NCBI GenBank assembly: GCA_937897585.1
Contig: CALCNY010000200.1
Location: 1 to 25,517 of the forward strand
From: an uncultured Chitinophagaceae bacterium
GTDB lineage: Bacteria > Bacteroidota > Bacteroidia > Chitinophagales > Chitinophagaceae
Direction: 5' to 3'
Length of the DNA stretch: 25,517 bases
A model generated the notes under the pieces. That model did no database searches. It saw only the letters and a list, made by a program, of their open reading frames with translations, and was not told the DNA's origin. Of this stretch, positions 1 to 7,251 are shown in pieces. A program made the position numbers and the translations under genes. Numbering within the stretch: position 1 is the first letter of the stretch; every line of letters starts with the position of its first letter.

Positions 1-352
1 CATATTTCATCAACTCTTTTGGCGGATCATATAATTTTAAATTTGGGCCAGTATAAGGTAAATTTAAAAGTTCCAAAGTGTAAATAACATCAATACTTGG
101 CACAGTCCAATCTAAATACCCTTCACAAAGATTTACGAAAATATCAAACCCTTTTTTACTTAAATCCTTGAGTTGTTTGTACGTGGTAAGTTTGTTAAGA
201 AAAACATGTTCTACTTCAACACCCGGAAGGAAATTAGAGAGGTTGCGAGGCGGGTCGTAGTGCTGATAATCAATGTCTGAAGTAGTATAATCCGGTAGCA
301 AAACACATACTTTTTTTAAGCCGACGTTGTTGATAATATTGGAAGCAGACAT
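1..352 (-). CDS. ATP-grasp ligase, D-Ala-D-Ala ligase-like (N-terminal part only)
   Basis: The reading frame starts at an ATG (352-350) and runs leftward off the window, so only about 117 N-terminal residues are visible. They contain FDIFVNLCEGYLDW followed by LNLPYTGPN and a YDPPKELMKY segment. This is the layout of the N-terminal (pre-ATP-grasp) domain of D-Ala-D-Ala ligases, where a conserved acidic/Gly stretch precedes the PYTG motif. The ATP-binding and catalytic parts lie outside the window. The gene begins 9 bp after the stop of the next ATP-grasp gene upstream, so the two are almost surely co-transcribed, and they share the NLC-[DE]-G and YTG motifs, so they look like paralogues. The substrate is unknown. 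It could make a dipeptide or another amide/ester bond; a role in cell-wall D-Ala-D-Ala synthesis is possible but not shown. Confidence 0.8.
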   Translation of the reverse strand, partial: MSASNIINNVGLKKVCVLLPDYTTSDIDYQHYDPPRNLSNFLPGVEVEHVFLNKLTTYKQLKDLSKKGFDIFVNLCEGYLDWTVPSIDVIYTLELLNLPYTGPNLKLYDPPKELMKY

Positions 353-361
353 GGAATTAAA

Positions 362-1528
362 CTAATTATGTTGTTTTTTATTTTCAATAAAAGTCAATAG
401 CTTTTCCCACCCACGATGAACAGCATCAACAAGAATTTCTTCAACAAGAAGACTAAATGGTTTTTCTGTTGCTTTTATAATAGCGCCAATTGATGTGAAG
501 TTTTCATCCTCACTAATTCCACATTGAGCATTTAGCTCAAGCACATAAAGTTTTCCAGAAGCAGCATCTTGTCTGATATCTACTCTCGTATACCCTTTAC
601 CTTTAGTAGCTACGAATGCGTCCCAGCTAATTTTTTTTAAAGCATCAATTATTGTTTCTTCTGGTTTACCGTACTCATAAAAATTAGCATCTTCCGGCAT
701 AGCACTCTCTGTTTCGTATACCTCCCAAAGTCGTTCGAAAGATAAAAATCTTTCTTTATCAGGAAGAGAGTGATGAAATATGCGTTCAACAGGAGTATAT
801 ATGACTGCGTTTTCTGGCTTGTCGAAAGATCCGCTGATAAAAACAGTAAACTCCGGCCCATTGATAAAACGTTCGGCAATAAATCCTCCGCTATTTAGGT
901 TCCAGCCTCTGTAACCGCTCAATAAGTTTTCTGTTAGTGTACTTAATTCTTCTTTGGTTTCTACCACATTTTTAATTCCAACACCCATGCTACCACCAGA
1001 AATTGCAGGCTTTACTATTAACGGAGTTCCGGTTATTGATAAAATATTTTCTGGATGATAATCATCATCATTAAAAAAATAAGACCATGGTGCATTAGGA
1101 ACCCCCGCTTTATCAAAAGCTATTTTCATGGGTATTTTGGATGTGGTGATGTCATAAAAATATTCATCAGCACCAGTATACACAATTCCTTTTTCTTCCA
1201 GGTATTTAATAACAGAAATTCCAGGAGCTCCATTTATTTCATCTCCATCACATAAGTTTAAAACAATGGGAAAAAAATCGCCTTTGTTTTTTTCTTCATC
1301 AATAAAGTCAATAACGCTTTTGAAAGTAATCATATTAACCTCCTGCCATTTCCAGGGAAGAGTTAAAAAATTAAAAACAGAAGTATATTCCGCAATGCTT
1401 TGTGAAAAATCATAGTAGTAATCAATTTGTTCATCATCGACTTTCACAATAGGTGCCAATACCCAAATTTTGGCAATTATATTTTTTGGTAAAAACTGTT
1501 TAAATATAGAAGTGGCGGCGCTTGTCAT
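362..1528 (-). CDS. ATP-grasp ligase, D-Ala-D-Ala ligase-like
   Basis: A complete 388-residue protein with D-Ala-D-Ala-ligase-type ATP-grasp architecture. Seen in order: VLNLCDGDE and IVYTGADEYF in the N-terminal domain; PLIVKPAISGGSMGVGI, the glycine-rich ATP-binding loop; FIAERFINGPEFTVFISG, the nucleotide-binding strand; and YTRVDIR followed by YVLELNAQCGIS, which carries the acidic and Asn residues that bind magnesium. These match the ATP-grasp core of Ddl enzymes, but the N-terminal region is longer and divergent and the usual Ddl serine/tyrosine motifs are not obvious. Ddl enzymes join two D-amino acids with ATP; the substrates here cannot be read from sequence. A second, similar ATP-grasp gene follows after 9 bp. 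About 100 bp of leader lies between this start and the terminator region of the cupin gene, which is transcribed in the same direction upstream of it. It is cytosolic; no signal peptide is seen. Confidence 0.85.
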   Translation of the reverse strand: MTSAATSIFKQFLPKNIIAKIWVLAPIVKVDDEQIDYYYDFSQSIAEYTSVFNFLTLPWKWQEVNMITFKSVIDFIDEEKNKGDFFPIVLNLCDGDEINGAPGISVIKYLEEKGIVYTGADEYFYDITTSKIPMKIAFDKAGVPNAPWSYFFNDDDYHPENILSITGTPLIVKPAISGGSMGVGIKNVVETKEELSTLTENLLSGYRGWNLNSGGFIAERFINGPEFTVFISGSFDKPENAVIYTPVERIFHHSLPDKERFLSFERLWEVYETESAMPEDANFYEYGKPEETIIDALKKISWDAFVATKGKGYTRVDIRQDAASGKLYVLELNAQCGISEDENFTSIGAIIKATEKPFSLLVEEILVDAVHRGWEKLLTFIENKKQHN

Positions 1529-1630
1529 TGATGTGGTAAAATCTTATGATTCAATCGTTGTTTGAATTATTGTGTTGAAAAGAAGCATCCGGTTATTACT
1601 AACTGAAAGGTATAAAGTATATTATTGATA

Positions 1631-1672
1631 ATAAAAAAAACATGCCTAATTATTTAAAAATTAAGCATGTTT
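1631..1672 (-). terminator. Rho-independent terminator after the cupin gene
   Basis: Fourteen-base arms at 1638-1651 and 1659-1672 pair with one mismatch around a 7-nt AT loop. Read on the minus strand the hairpin is followed at once by a run of eight T (1640-1633), the classic intrinsic terminator form. It closes the fabG / carbonic anhydrase / cupin unit. Confidence 0.75.
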
Positions 1673-1689
1673 ATTATGAAGATGATAAT

Positions 1690-1729
1690 AAAAAAAACAA
1701 GAGACTGCAGACGGCTTTTACTGTCTGCA
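1690..1729 (-). terminator. Second terminator-like hairpin overlapping the cupin stop codon
   Basis: Perfect 7-bp arms TGCAGAC (1706-1712) and GTCTGCA (1723-1729) flank a 10-nt loop that contains the cupin stop codon. On the minus strand an eight-T run (1697-1690) lies about 8 nt past the stem. That spacing is long for an intrinsic terminator, so this may be a weaker first terminator or a 3'-end-stabilising hairpin ahead of the stronger one at 1631-1672. Confidence 0.4.
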
Positions 1730-2218
1730 TAAAGAATTTATAATTGCTTTATGTTGTGGAAATTCTAATGATAAGTTTTCCGCAACAGCTAATTCAAAAT
1801 CAGTAAAATCAAATCCCGGTGCTACCGTACACCCTACGAAAGAGAATTCGCTTTCATCGGCAGGTCTGCTAGCAAACCAATAATTAGCAGGAACAACATA
1901 TTGAAAGCAGTCGCCAAATGCAATATTGTTTCCAAGCCTAACAATTTCAAGATTTCCTAACGTGTCAATAATATAAATCAACAAAGTTTGACCAGCATAA
2001 AAATGCCAACATTCATCACATTTAATTCTATGAAAGGCTGAAAAATTTCCTTTTTCCATTAAAAAATAAATAGCGGTTGATAAGGAACGATGATCTGAGA
2101 ACCTTTCAGGTAAAGCGTTTCCATTAATTTGTTCGTGACTCCGATAGGTTTCCTTATACCATCCTCCTTCGGGATGGGCCAACATTTTATATTTATTAAT
2201 CAAATAAGCCGCGGTCAT
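1718..2218 (-). CDS. Cupin, DUF985 (Cupin_5) family
   Basis: A 166-residue protein with the family's N-terminal hallmark HPEGGWYKETYRS and a compact beta-rich cupin body. Within the cupin core are FHRIKCDECWHFYAG, which supplies histidines and a glutamate where cupins bind metal, and the later FSFVGCTVAPGFDFTDFELA, typical of the C-terminal end of this family. The length is normal for DUF985. The biochemical role is not established; members are usually described as putative sugar-epimerase-like or metal-binding cupins. The gene starts 3 bp after the stop of the carbonic anhydrase gene, so translation may be coupled, and a terminator follows. No signal peptide is seen, so it is probably cytosolic. 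Confidence 0.85.
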   Translation of the reverse strand: MTAAYLINKYKMLAHPEGGWYKETYRSHEQINGNALPERFSDHRSLSTAIYFLMEKGNFSAFHRIKCDECWHFYAGQTLLIYIIDTLGNLEIVRLGNNIAFGDCFQYVVPANYWFASRPADESEFSFVGCTVAPGFDFTDFELAVAENLSLEFPQHKAIINSLCRQ

Positions 2219-2221
2219 TTA

Positions 2222-2875
2222 TTACAAATTGTCGTATTCATAAATAGGGTCGATATGTGTTCCTGGTTCCATTTCACAAACGGGTTTAATGATGCCATCG
2301 TTTAAACCATAAACCCAACCATGTAAATGTGGTCTTTGTTCGTATTTCCAGGCTTTTTGAATGATTGATGTTTTTGCTAGATTCATGATTTGTTCTTTCA
2401 CATTAAACTCAACAAGTTTATTAGCTCTTTCATCAAGATTGGCTTCGCTTTCCAATTCTTCGCGATGAATTCTATAAACATCTTTAATATTTCTAAGCCA
2501 TTTATTAATAATCCCAAGTGAGTGGTTTCCCATAGCAGCTCTTACGCCTCCACAACCATAGTGTCCGCAAACAATAATATGTTTTACTTTAAGCACCTGA
2601 ACAGCATACTCTAAAACGCTTAACATGTTTAAATCCGTATGAACAACCATATTGGCAATATTCCTGTGTACAAAAATTTCTCCAGGTTGTGTTCCGGTTA
2701 TTTTATCGGCAGGCACCCGACTGTCGCTGCAGCCTATCCATAAAAACTCAGGAGTCTGTATGTGAGAAAGTCTATTGAAGAACTCGGGATCAAGTTTAAC
2801 TTGCTCTGTTGCCCATACTTTATTTTCGAGTAAAAGTCTATCGTAAGAGTTTATCATTGTTGTAATTTGAAACAA
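2222..2875 (-). CDS. Beta-class carbonic anhydrase
   Basis: The enzyme interconverts carbon dioxide and bicarbonate in the cytosol, using zinc. The 217-residue sequence has the beta-class motifs: CSDSR with Cys49, Asp51 and Arg53, then HYGCGG with His105 and Cys108. Cys49, His105 and Cys108 are the expected zinc ligands, and the Asp51-Arg53 pair is the catalytic dyad. FVHRNIAN lies between them as expected. The printed start gives MFQITTM; a second Met at residue 7 is an equally possible start and would not affect the domain. The gene lies 15 bp downstream of fabG and 3 bp upstream of the cupin gene. One plausible link is bicarbonate supply for acetyl-CoA carboxylase in fatty-acid synthesis next to fabG, but this is inference. 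Confidence 0.95.
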   Translation of the reverse strand: MFQITTMINSYDRLLLENKVWATEQVKLDPEFFNRLSHIQTPEFLWIGCSDSRVPADKITGTQPGEIFVHRNIANMVVHTDLNMLSVLEYAVQVLKVKHIIVCGHYGCGGVRAAMGNHSLGIINKWLRNIKDVYRIHREELESEANLDERANKLVEFNVKEQIMNLAKTSIIQKAWKYEQRPHLHGWVYGLNDGIIKPVCEMEPGTHIDPIYEYDNL

Positions 2876-2890
2876 AAGCCAATTACTGAT

Positions 2891-3646
2891 TTAAATATTC
2901 ATCCCGCCACAAGTACTTATGGTTTGTCCTGTAATATAACAACCCATATCAGATGCTAAAAAAAGGCAAGTGTTTGCGATGTCTTCACCAGAAGCAAAAC
3001 GGCCAAGAGGAATCATAGATAAATATTTATCTGCATTGGCACCTTCTTTAAGATAACTTGTCATGTCGGTTTCTACAAAGCCCGGCGCAACTGCGTTACA
3101 ACGAATATTTCTACTCCCCAATTCTTTGGCAACACTTTTGGTAAATCCTATAACACCGGCTTTACTTGCTGCGTAGCTTGTTTGTCCGGCATTGCCCATT
3201 TCGCCAATTACAGAACTCATGTTGATGATACTGCCGCTTTTCGCCTTCATCATAGGCTTAATGACTTGCTTCGTCATATTGAAAACACTGTTAAGGTTTA
3301 TTTGGATTACATCATTCCATTGTTCAGGAGTCATGCGGAGTAAAAGATTGTCTTTTGAAATTCCGGCATTGTTTACGCAAATATCTATTTGGCCAAATTC
3401 AGTAAGCACATCATTGATGAAAGACTCACATGCAGCAAAATCACCTGCATTACTTTGGTAAGCTTTTGCTTTAACACCATGTGTCGCAAGTTTTTCAACA
3501 AGCACATTTGCTTTTTCTTTACTGTTGTCGCTTATGTAAGTAAACGCGATGTTTGCGCCATGTTCTGCAAATTTTAATGCTACGGCTTCGCCAATTCCTC
3601 TGGCCGCGCCTGTAATAACAGCAACTTTCCCTTGTAGTAACTTCAT
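2891..3646 (-). CDS. fabG: 3-oxoacyl-[acyl-carrier-protein] reductase
   Basis: A 251-residue classical short-chain dehydrogenase/reductase. It shows the Rossmann glycine motif TGAARGIG (residues 12-19), NNAG (92-95), Asn117, and the catalytic Ser145, Tyr158 and Lys162 in NMSSVIGEMGNAGQTSYAASK, with the Ser-to-Tyr spacing of FabG. VAPGFVETDM and the C-terminal YITGQTISTCGGM ending also fit FabG, which reduces 3-oxoacyl-ACP with NADPH in fatty-acid elongation. Other SDR enzymes share these motifs, so FabG is the best rather than the only call. It is the first gene of a tight minus-strand operon with carbonic anhydrase and the cupin. A perfect TAnnTTTG box (TATTTTTG) lies about 20 bp upstream of its start, so it probably has its own promoter. 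Confidence 0.88.
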   Translation of the reverse strand: MKLLQGKVAVITGAARGIGEAVALKFAEHGANIAFTYISDNSKEKANVLVEKLATHGVKAKAYQSNAGDFAACESFINDVLTEFGQIDICVNNAGISKDNLLLRMTPEQWNDVIQINLNSVFNMTKQVIKPMMKAKSGSIINMSSVIGEMGNAGQTSYAASKAGVIGFTKSVAKELGSRNIRCNAVAPGFVETDMTSYLKEGANADKYLSMIPLGRFASGEDIANTCLFLASDMGCYITGQTISTCGGMNI

Positions 3647-3666
3647 CTTTATGATTTTTTAGTCAG

Positions 3667-3674
3667 CAAAAATA
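3667..3674 (-). promoter_or_regulatory. Candidate -7 box for the fabG operon
   Basis: Read on the minus strand this is TATTTTTG, a perfect match to the Bacteroidota TAnnTTTG box. It sits 20 bp ahead of the fabG ATG. The upstream -33 element is only a T-rich stretch, so the match is one-sided. Confidence 0.4.
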
Positions 3675-3715
3675 AGATTGAGAGAGGGATTAAAAAAGTA
3701 ATAAAAGGAAATGCG

Positions 3716-5221
3716 TCAAATCAACGAAAGAATTTCCTCAATAATTTTCCTGTCGTTGCTAAGTCGTGGAACCTTGTGTTGACCGCCAACTTGATTTTTT
3801 TGCTGCAGCCATTTTGTAAAAGTTCCTTTTGAAACGACATTAATTTTAGGCAAGCTCAGTGCAATATTTTTAAATCGCTTTGCTTCATAATCGCTGTTTT
3901 CTTTTTTCAAAGAGCTGTCAAGCGCTTCGGTAAATTGTTCAATATTTTCAGGCGTTTCATGAAACTCAATCAACCATTCATGAGCGCCATTTCCTGAATC
4001 TGAAAAATAAACAGGTCCCGCTGTATAGTCTGCAACAACAGCATTACATTTTGCTGCAGCTTCTGCAATCGCTTTATCGGCGTTATCTACAATTACTTCC
4101 TCACCAAAAGCGTTGATATAATGCTTCAGTCTTCCTGTTACTTTTATTCGGTAGGGATTTAAAGAGGTGAATTTAATAGTGTCGCCAATAAGATATCTCC
4201 ACAAACCTCCTGTTGTACTTATGATGAGACCATAATTTTTATTGATTTCTACCTTATCTAGTCCTAGTGTTTTTGGAAAACTTTTACCATATTCTTCAAT
4301 AGGCATGAATTCATAAAATACACCATGTTCTGTGTAAAGTGTCATGCCCTCGTGTTCAGGACTTTCCTGTCCTGCAAAGAAGCCTTCGCTAGCGTTATAT
4401 ATCTCAAGATAATTAATAGGCTTGCCAATTACTTTTTCGAATTGCTCACGATAAGGCACAAACGAAACACCGCCATTAATATATAATTCTAAATTCGGCC
4501 ACACTTCTTTGATGGTTTTCTTTCCCTTGATTTCGAGAATTCTTTTCAACAGCAATAGCGTCCATGTAGGAACGCCAGCAAGAGAGGTGACATTTTCGCT
4601 AGCAGTTGATTGCGCCAGCTTTTCAATTTTCTCACCCCAATCATCCATGAGCGCAACGCTTAATTCTGGAGTCCTTAGCCATTGTCCCCAGAAAGGAGTG
4701 TTTTGCATTAATACCGCACTCAGGTCGCCATATTGAATTTCGTCGTTTACTTGATTAATTTGATGAGAGCCACCAATGACAAGGCCTTTGCCCGTTAATA
4801 AATCACTTGAAGGGAAATTATTGTAATAACTGGTGAGCACATCTTTGCTCGCTTTAAAATGATTTTCGTTTAAACTTTCATCGCTTACCGGAATGAATTT
4901 GCTTTTGTTTCCAGTGGTACCGCTACTTTTGGCAAACCATTTTACGGGCGTATTCCACAATACGTTTTCTTCACCATCGAGCATGCGTTGAATGTAAGGT
5001 TGTAAGTTTTCATACTCACTCACAGGAACATGAAGCTTGAATTCTTTAACTGAAAAAAGTTTTGAGAAATTATATTTTTTACCAAACACCGTGTATTGTG
5101 CAGAAGTAACCAAATCCTGTAATACTTCTCTTTGACTAGCCACCGGGTGGTTGGTCCAATTTTTAATACGCCATAAGCGCATTCTTGCCAATTTTGATAT
5201 TGCGGGGGAAAGCAATTTCAT
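3716..5221 (-). CDS. GH3-family acyl-adenylating enzyme
   Basis: A 501-residue protein of the GH3 (auxin-responsive promoter) family, part of the adenylate-forming superfamily. These enzymes activate a carboxylate as acyl-AMP and, in plants, join it to an amino acid; bacterial substrates are mostly unknown. The adenylation motifs are present: AKSSGTTGNKSKF near residues 97-109 is the phosphate-binding loop, EIYNASEGFF near 275 is the mid-protein motif, and TTGGLWRYLIGDTIKF near 335-350 is the nucleotide-binding segment. The C-terminal lobe has TGRLKHYINAFGEE and a final conserved GGQHKVPRL. Length is normal for bacterial members. It lies between lptB (78 bp upstream) and fabG (69 bp downstream) on the same strand. 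The neighbourhood suggests envelope or lipid metabolism, but that is inference. Confidence 0.88.
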   Translation of the reverse strand: MKLLSPAISKLARMRLWRIKNWTNHPVASQREVLQDLVTSAQYTVFGKKYNFSKLFSVKEFKLHVPVSEYENLQPYIQRMLDGEENVLWNTPVKWFAKSSGTTGNKSKFIPVSDESLNENHFKASKDVLTSYYNNFPSSDLLTGKGLVIGGSHQINQVNDEIQYGDLSAVLMQNTPFWGQWLRTPELSVALMDDWGEKIEKLAQSTASENVTSLAGVPTWTLLLLKRILEIKGKKTIKEVWPNLELYINGGVSFVPYREQFEKVIGKPINYLEIYNASEGFFAGQESPEHEGMTLYTEHGVFYEFMPIEEYGKSFPKTLGLDKVEINKNYGLIISTTGGLWRYLIGDTIKFTSLNPYRIKVTGRLKHYINAFGEEVIVDNADKAIAEAAAKCNAVVADYTAGPVYFSDSGNGAHEWLIEFHETPENIEQFTEALDSSLKKENSDYEAKRFKNIALSLPKINVVSKGTFTKWLQQKNQVGGQHKVPRLSNDRKIIEEILSLI

Positions 5222-5299
5222 ATTGGGAAGATAAAGAATTTTATCCGTAATAAATTTGATGGGGGTAAGAATTTGAAAACAACTAATTGATATAAGAGA

Positions 5300-6073
5300 T
5301 TAGTCTGCGCTATTTTGAGAAGCCCTTTCGTGCAAATAATCTTTACGACGCAATTCAAAATTTCTACCAAGATACAAACGTCTTACCTGTTCGTCGCTTG
5401 CCAGCTCTTCTGCGGTTCCGTGTTTGAATATTTTTCCATCTATAAGTAAATAGGCTCTGTCGCAAATAGAAAGTGTCTCGTTTACATTGTGATCGGTGAT
5501 TAGAATGCCGATGTTTTTAAACTTAAGTTTCGCTATAATTTCTTGAATGTCTTCAACAGCAATTGGATCTACGCCCGCAAAAGGCTCATCCAACAAGATA
5601 AATTTCGGATCAACAGCAAGCGCTCGTGCTATTTCTGTTCTTCTTCTTTCACCCCCACTTAATGTATCTCCATTATTTTTACGAACATGTTGTAAATGAA
5701 ATTCATTCAACAAAGATTCAAGCTTTTCCTTTTGCTCTGCTTTTGATTTTTTGGTCATTTCAAGAACGGCGGCAATATTGTCTTCTACACTCAATTTTCT
5801 GAAAACACTAGCTTCTTGTGGGAGATATCCAACTCCAAGCTGGGCTCGTTTATACATAGGCAAATTGGTAATATTCAGCTCGTTGAGAAAAACCTCTCCG
5901 CTGTCGGATTTTACCAAGCCCACTACTTGATAGAATGAAGTGGTTTTACCGGCTCCATTTGGACCAAGCAAACCTACAATTTCGCCCTGACTTACATCGA
6001 ACGAAACGTCATTGACTACGGTTCTTTGTCCGTAAGCTTTTATCAGATTTTTAGTGCGAATGGTCAGACTCAA
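5300..6073 (-). CDS. lptB: LPS export ABC transporter ATP-binding protein LptB
   Basis: The ATPase of the LptB2FG complex, which pulls lipopolysaccharide from the inner membrane into the Lpt bridge. Seen in the 257-residue sequence: Walker A GPNGAGKT (37-44), a Q-loop near QEASVFRKLSVEDN, the signature LSGGERRR near 138-145, Walker B FILLDEPFAGVDP, and the switch histidine in ITDHNV. The LGVGYLPQEASVFRKL and LLDEPFAGVDPIAVEDIQ segments are characteristic of LptB within ABC ATPases. The C-terminal tail after LYLGRNFELRR is slightly extended. The transmembrane partners LptF and LptG are not in this window. It diverges from metF across a 205-bp gap that carries both promoters. A TATTTTTG box at 6094-6087 on the minus strand may be its -7 element, though the -33 side is weak. 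Confidence 0.93.
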   Translation of the reverse strand: MSLTIRTKNLIKAYGQRTVVNDVSFDVSQGEIVGLLGPNGAGKTTSFYQVVGLVKSDSGEVFLNELNITNLPMYKRAQLGVGYLPQEASVFRKLSVEDNIAAVLEMTKKSKAEQKEKLESLLNEFHLQHVRKNNGDTLSGGERRRTEIARALAVDPKFILLDEPFAGVDPIAVEDIQEIIAKLKFKNIGILITDHNVNETLSICDRAYLLIDGKIFKHGTAEELASDEQVRRLYLGRNFELRRKDYLHERASQNSAD

Positions 6074-6167
6074 AATTAAATTTTTACAAAAATAACTCTT
6101 GTTTTCAACTATATTTCTAAATATTTAATAAAACACAGCTAAATGTGTCACTTTGTTTTGAACAATG

Positions 6168-6199
6168 TTTGATACTTTTTTTATTTGGGTTTATCTTTA
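6168..6199 (+). promoter_or_regulatory. Promoter of metF
   Basis: TTTG at 6168-6171 and TATCTTTA at 6192-6199, separated by 20 nt, match the Bacteroidota -33/-7 pair with one mismatch in the -7 box. The predicted start of transcription leaves a leader of about 70 nt before the ATG at 6279. Confidence 0.55.
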
Positions 6200-6278
6200 C
6201 CGATATTAATTTAAAAATAAATACAAAAATCAACGTTCAAAATTTCAATAAAAAAAGACAAATCCAAAAGAAAAACCA

Positions 6279-7232
6279 ATGAAAGTTACAGACCATCTTA
6301 GTCAGGCCAACAAAATGCTTGTTTCTTTTGAAATCCTTCCGCCTTTAAAAGGCAAGGGAATTCAATCTTTATATAGTCATTTAGATCCTTTAATGGAGTT
6401 TAATCCTTCTTTTATCAACGTGACATACCACAGAAGCGAGCATAGTTTTAGAAAAAAAGCAGATGGAAGCTTTGAAAAGGTTGTTGTCAGAAAAAGACCA
6501 GGAACAGAATCTATTTGTGCATCAATCATGAATAAATACAATGTAGATACCGTTCCACATCTTATTTGTGGCGGATTTGGGGTAAATGAAACCGAAGATG
6601 CATTAATTAACCTTAATTATTTAGGAATAGATAACGTGTTAGTTTTGAGAGGCGATGCCGCAAAAAATGAAAGCGCATTTGAACCGGAGCCTGGTGGTCA
6701 TAAATATGCTATTGATTTATTGAAACAAGTTTCTAACCTTAATCAGGGAATCTATCTCGAAGAAGATTTGAAGAACACTTCAAAAACTAAATTTTGTATT
6801 GGAGTAGCAGGATATCCTGAAAAGCATTTTGAAGCACCTAATATGGAAAGCGATTTGCGCCACCTGAAAGCAAAAGTGGATGCAGGCGCAGATTATATTG
6901 TTACACAAATGTTTTTTGACAATGCAAAATATTATGCATTTGTTGACGCTTGTAGGGAAATGGGTATTACCGTTCCAATTATCCCGGGTTTGAAACCTAT
7001 TTACACCAAAAAACAACTGACAATACTTCCAAAAACGTTCAACATTGATTTGCCAACACCATTAACAGAAGCAATCATTGCCTGTAAGACAGACGAAGAC
7101 GTAGAAAAAGTTGGACAAGAGTGGCTTTTACATCAATCAAAAGACTTAAAAAAATCTGGTGTTCCTATTTTACATTATTATACCTTGGGTAGACCGCTAA
7201 TCGTTGCCAATGTTGTAAAAGAGTTGGTATAA
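6279..7232 (+). CDS. metF: Methylenetetrahydrofolate reductase
   Basis: A flavoprotein that reduces 5,10-methylene-THF to 5-methyl-THF for methionine synthesis. The 317-residue chain starts with the family's (beta-alpha)8 barrel: SFEILPPLKGKG holds Glu18, the expected catalytic glutamate, followed by FINVTYH, VPHLICGG, NVLVLRGDA and the late YIVTQMFFDN, all characteristic of MetF. IPGLKPI is also conserved. It ends with HYYTLGRP, close to the family's terminal motif. The length fits bacterial MetF. A promoter-like pair lies 80 bp upstream, and the next gene follows after 19 bp on the same strand, so the two probably share a transcript. No methionine-related riboswitch was recognised in the leader. 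Confidence 0.95.
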   Translation: MKVTDHLSQANKMLVSFEILPPLKGKGIQSLYSHLDPLMEFNPSFINVTYHRSEHSFRKKADGSFEKVVVRKRPGTESICASIMNKYNVDTVPHLICGGFGVNETEDALINLNYLGIDNVLVLRGDAAKNESAFEPEPGGHKYAIDLLKQVSNLNQGIYLEEDLKNTSKTKFCIGVAGYPEKHFEAPNMESDLRHLKAKVDAGADYIVTQMFFDNAKYYAFVDACREMGITVPIIPGLKPIYTKKQLTILPKTFNIDLPTPLTEAIIACKTDEDVEKVGQEWLLHQSKDLKKSGVPILHYYTLGRPLIVANVVKELV

Positions 7233-7251
7233 AGCAAGATTCTTTTTTATT

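Noticed and set aside
4509..4736. 75-codon plus-strand ORF inside the GH3 gene
   Set aside because: It is a shadow frame within a clearly coding minus-strand gene, with no promoter or ribosome-binding signal of its own.
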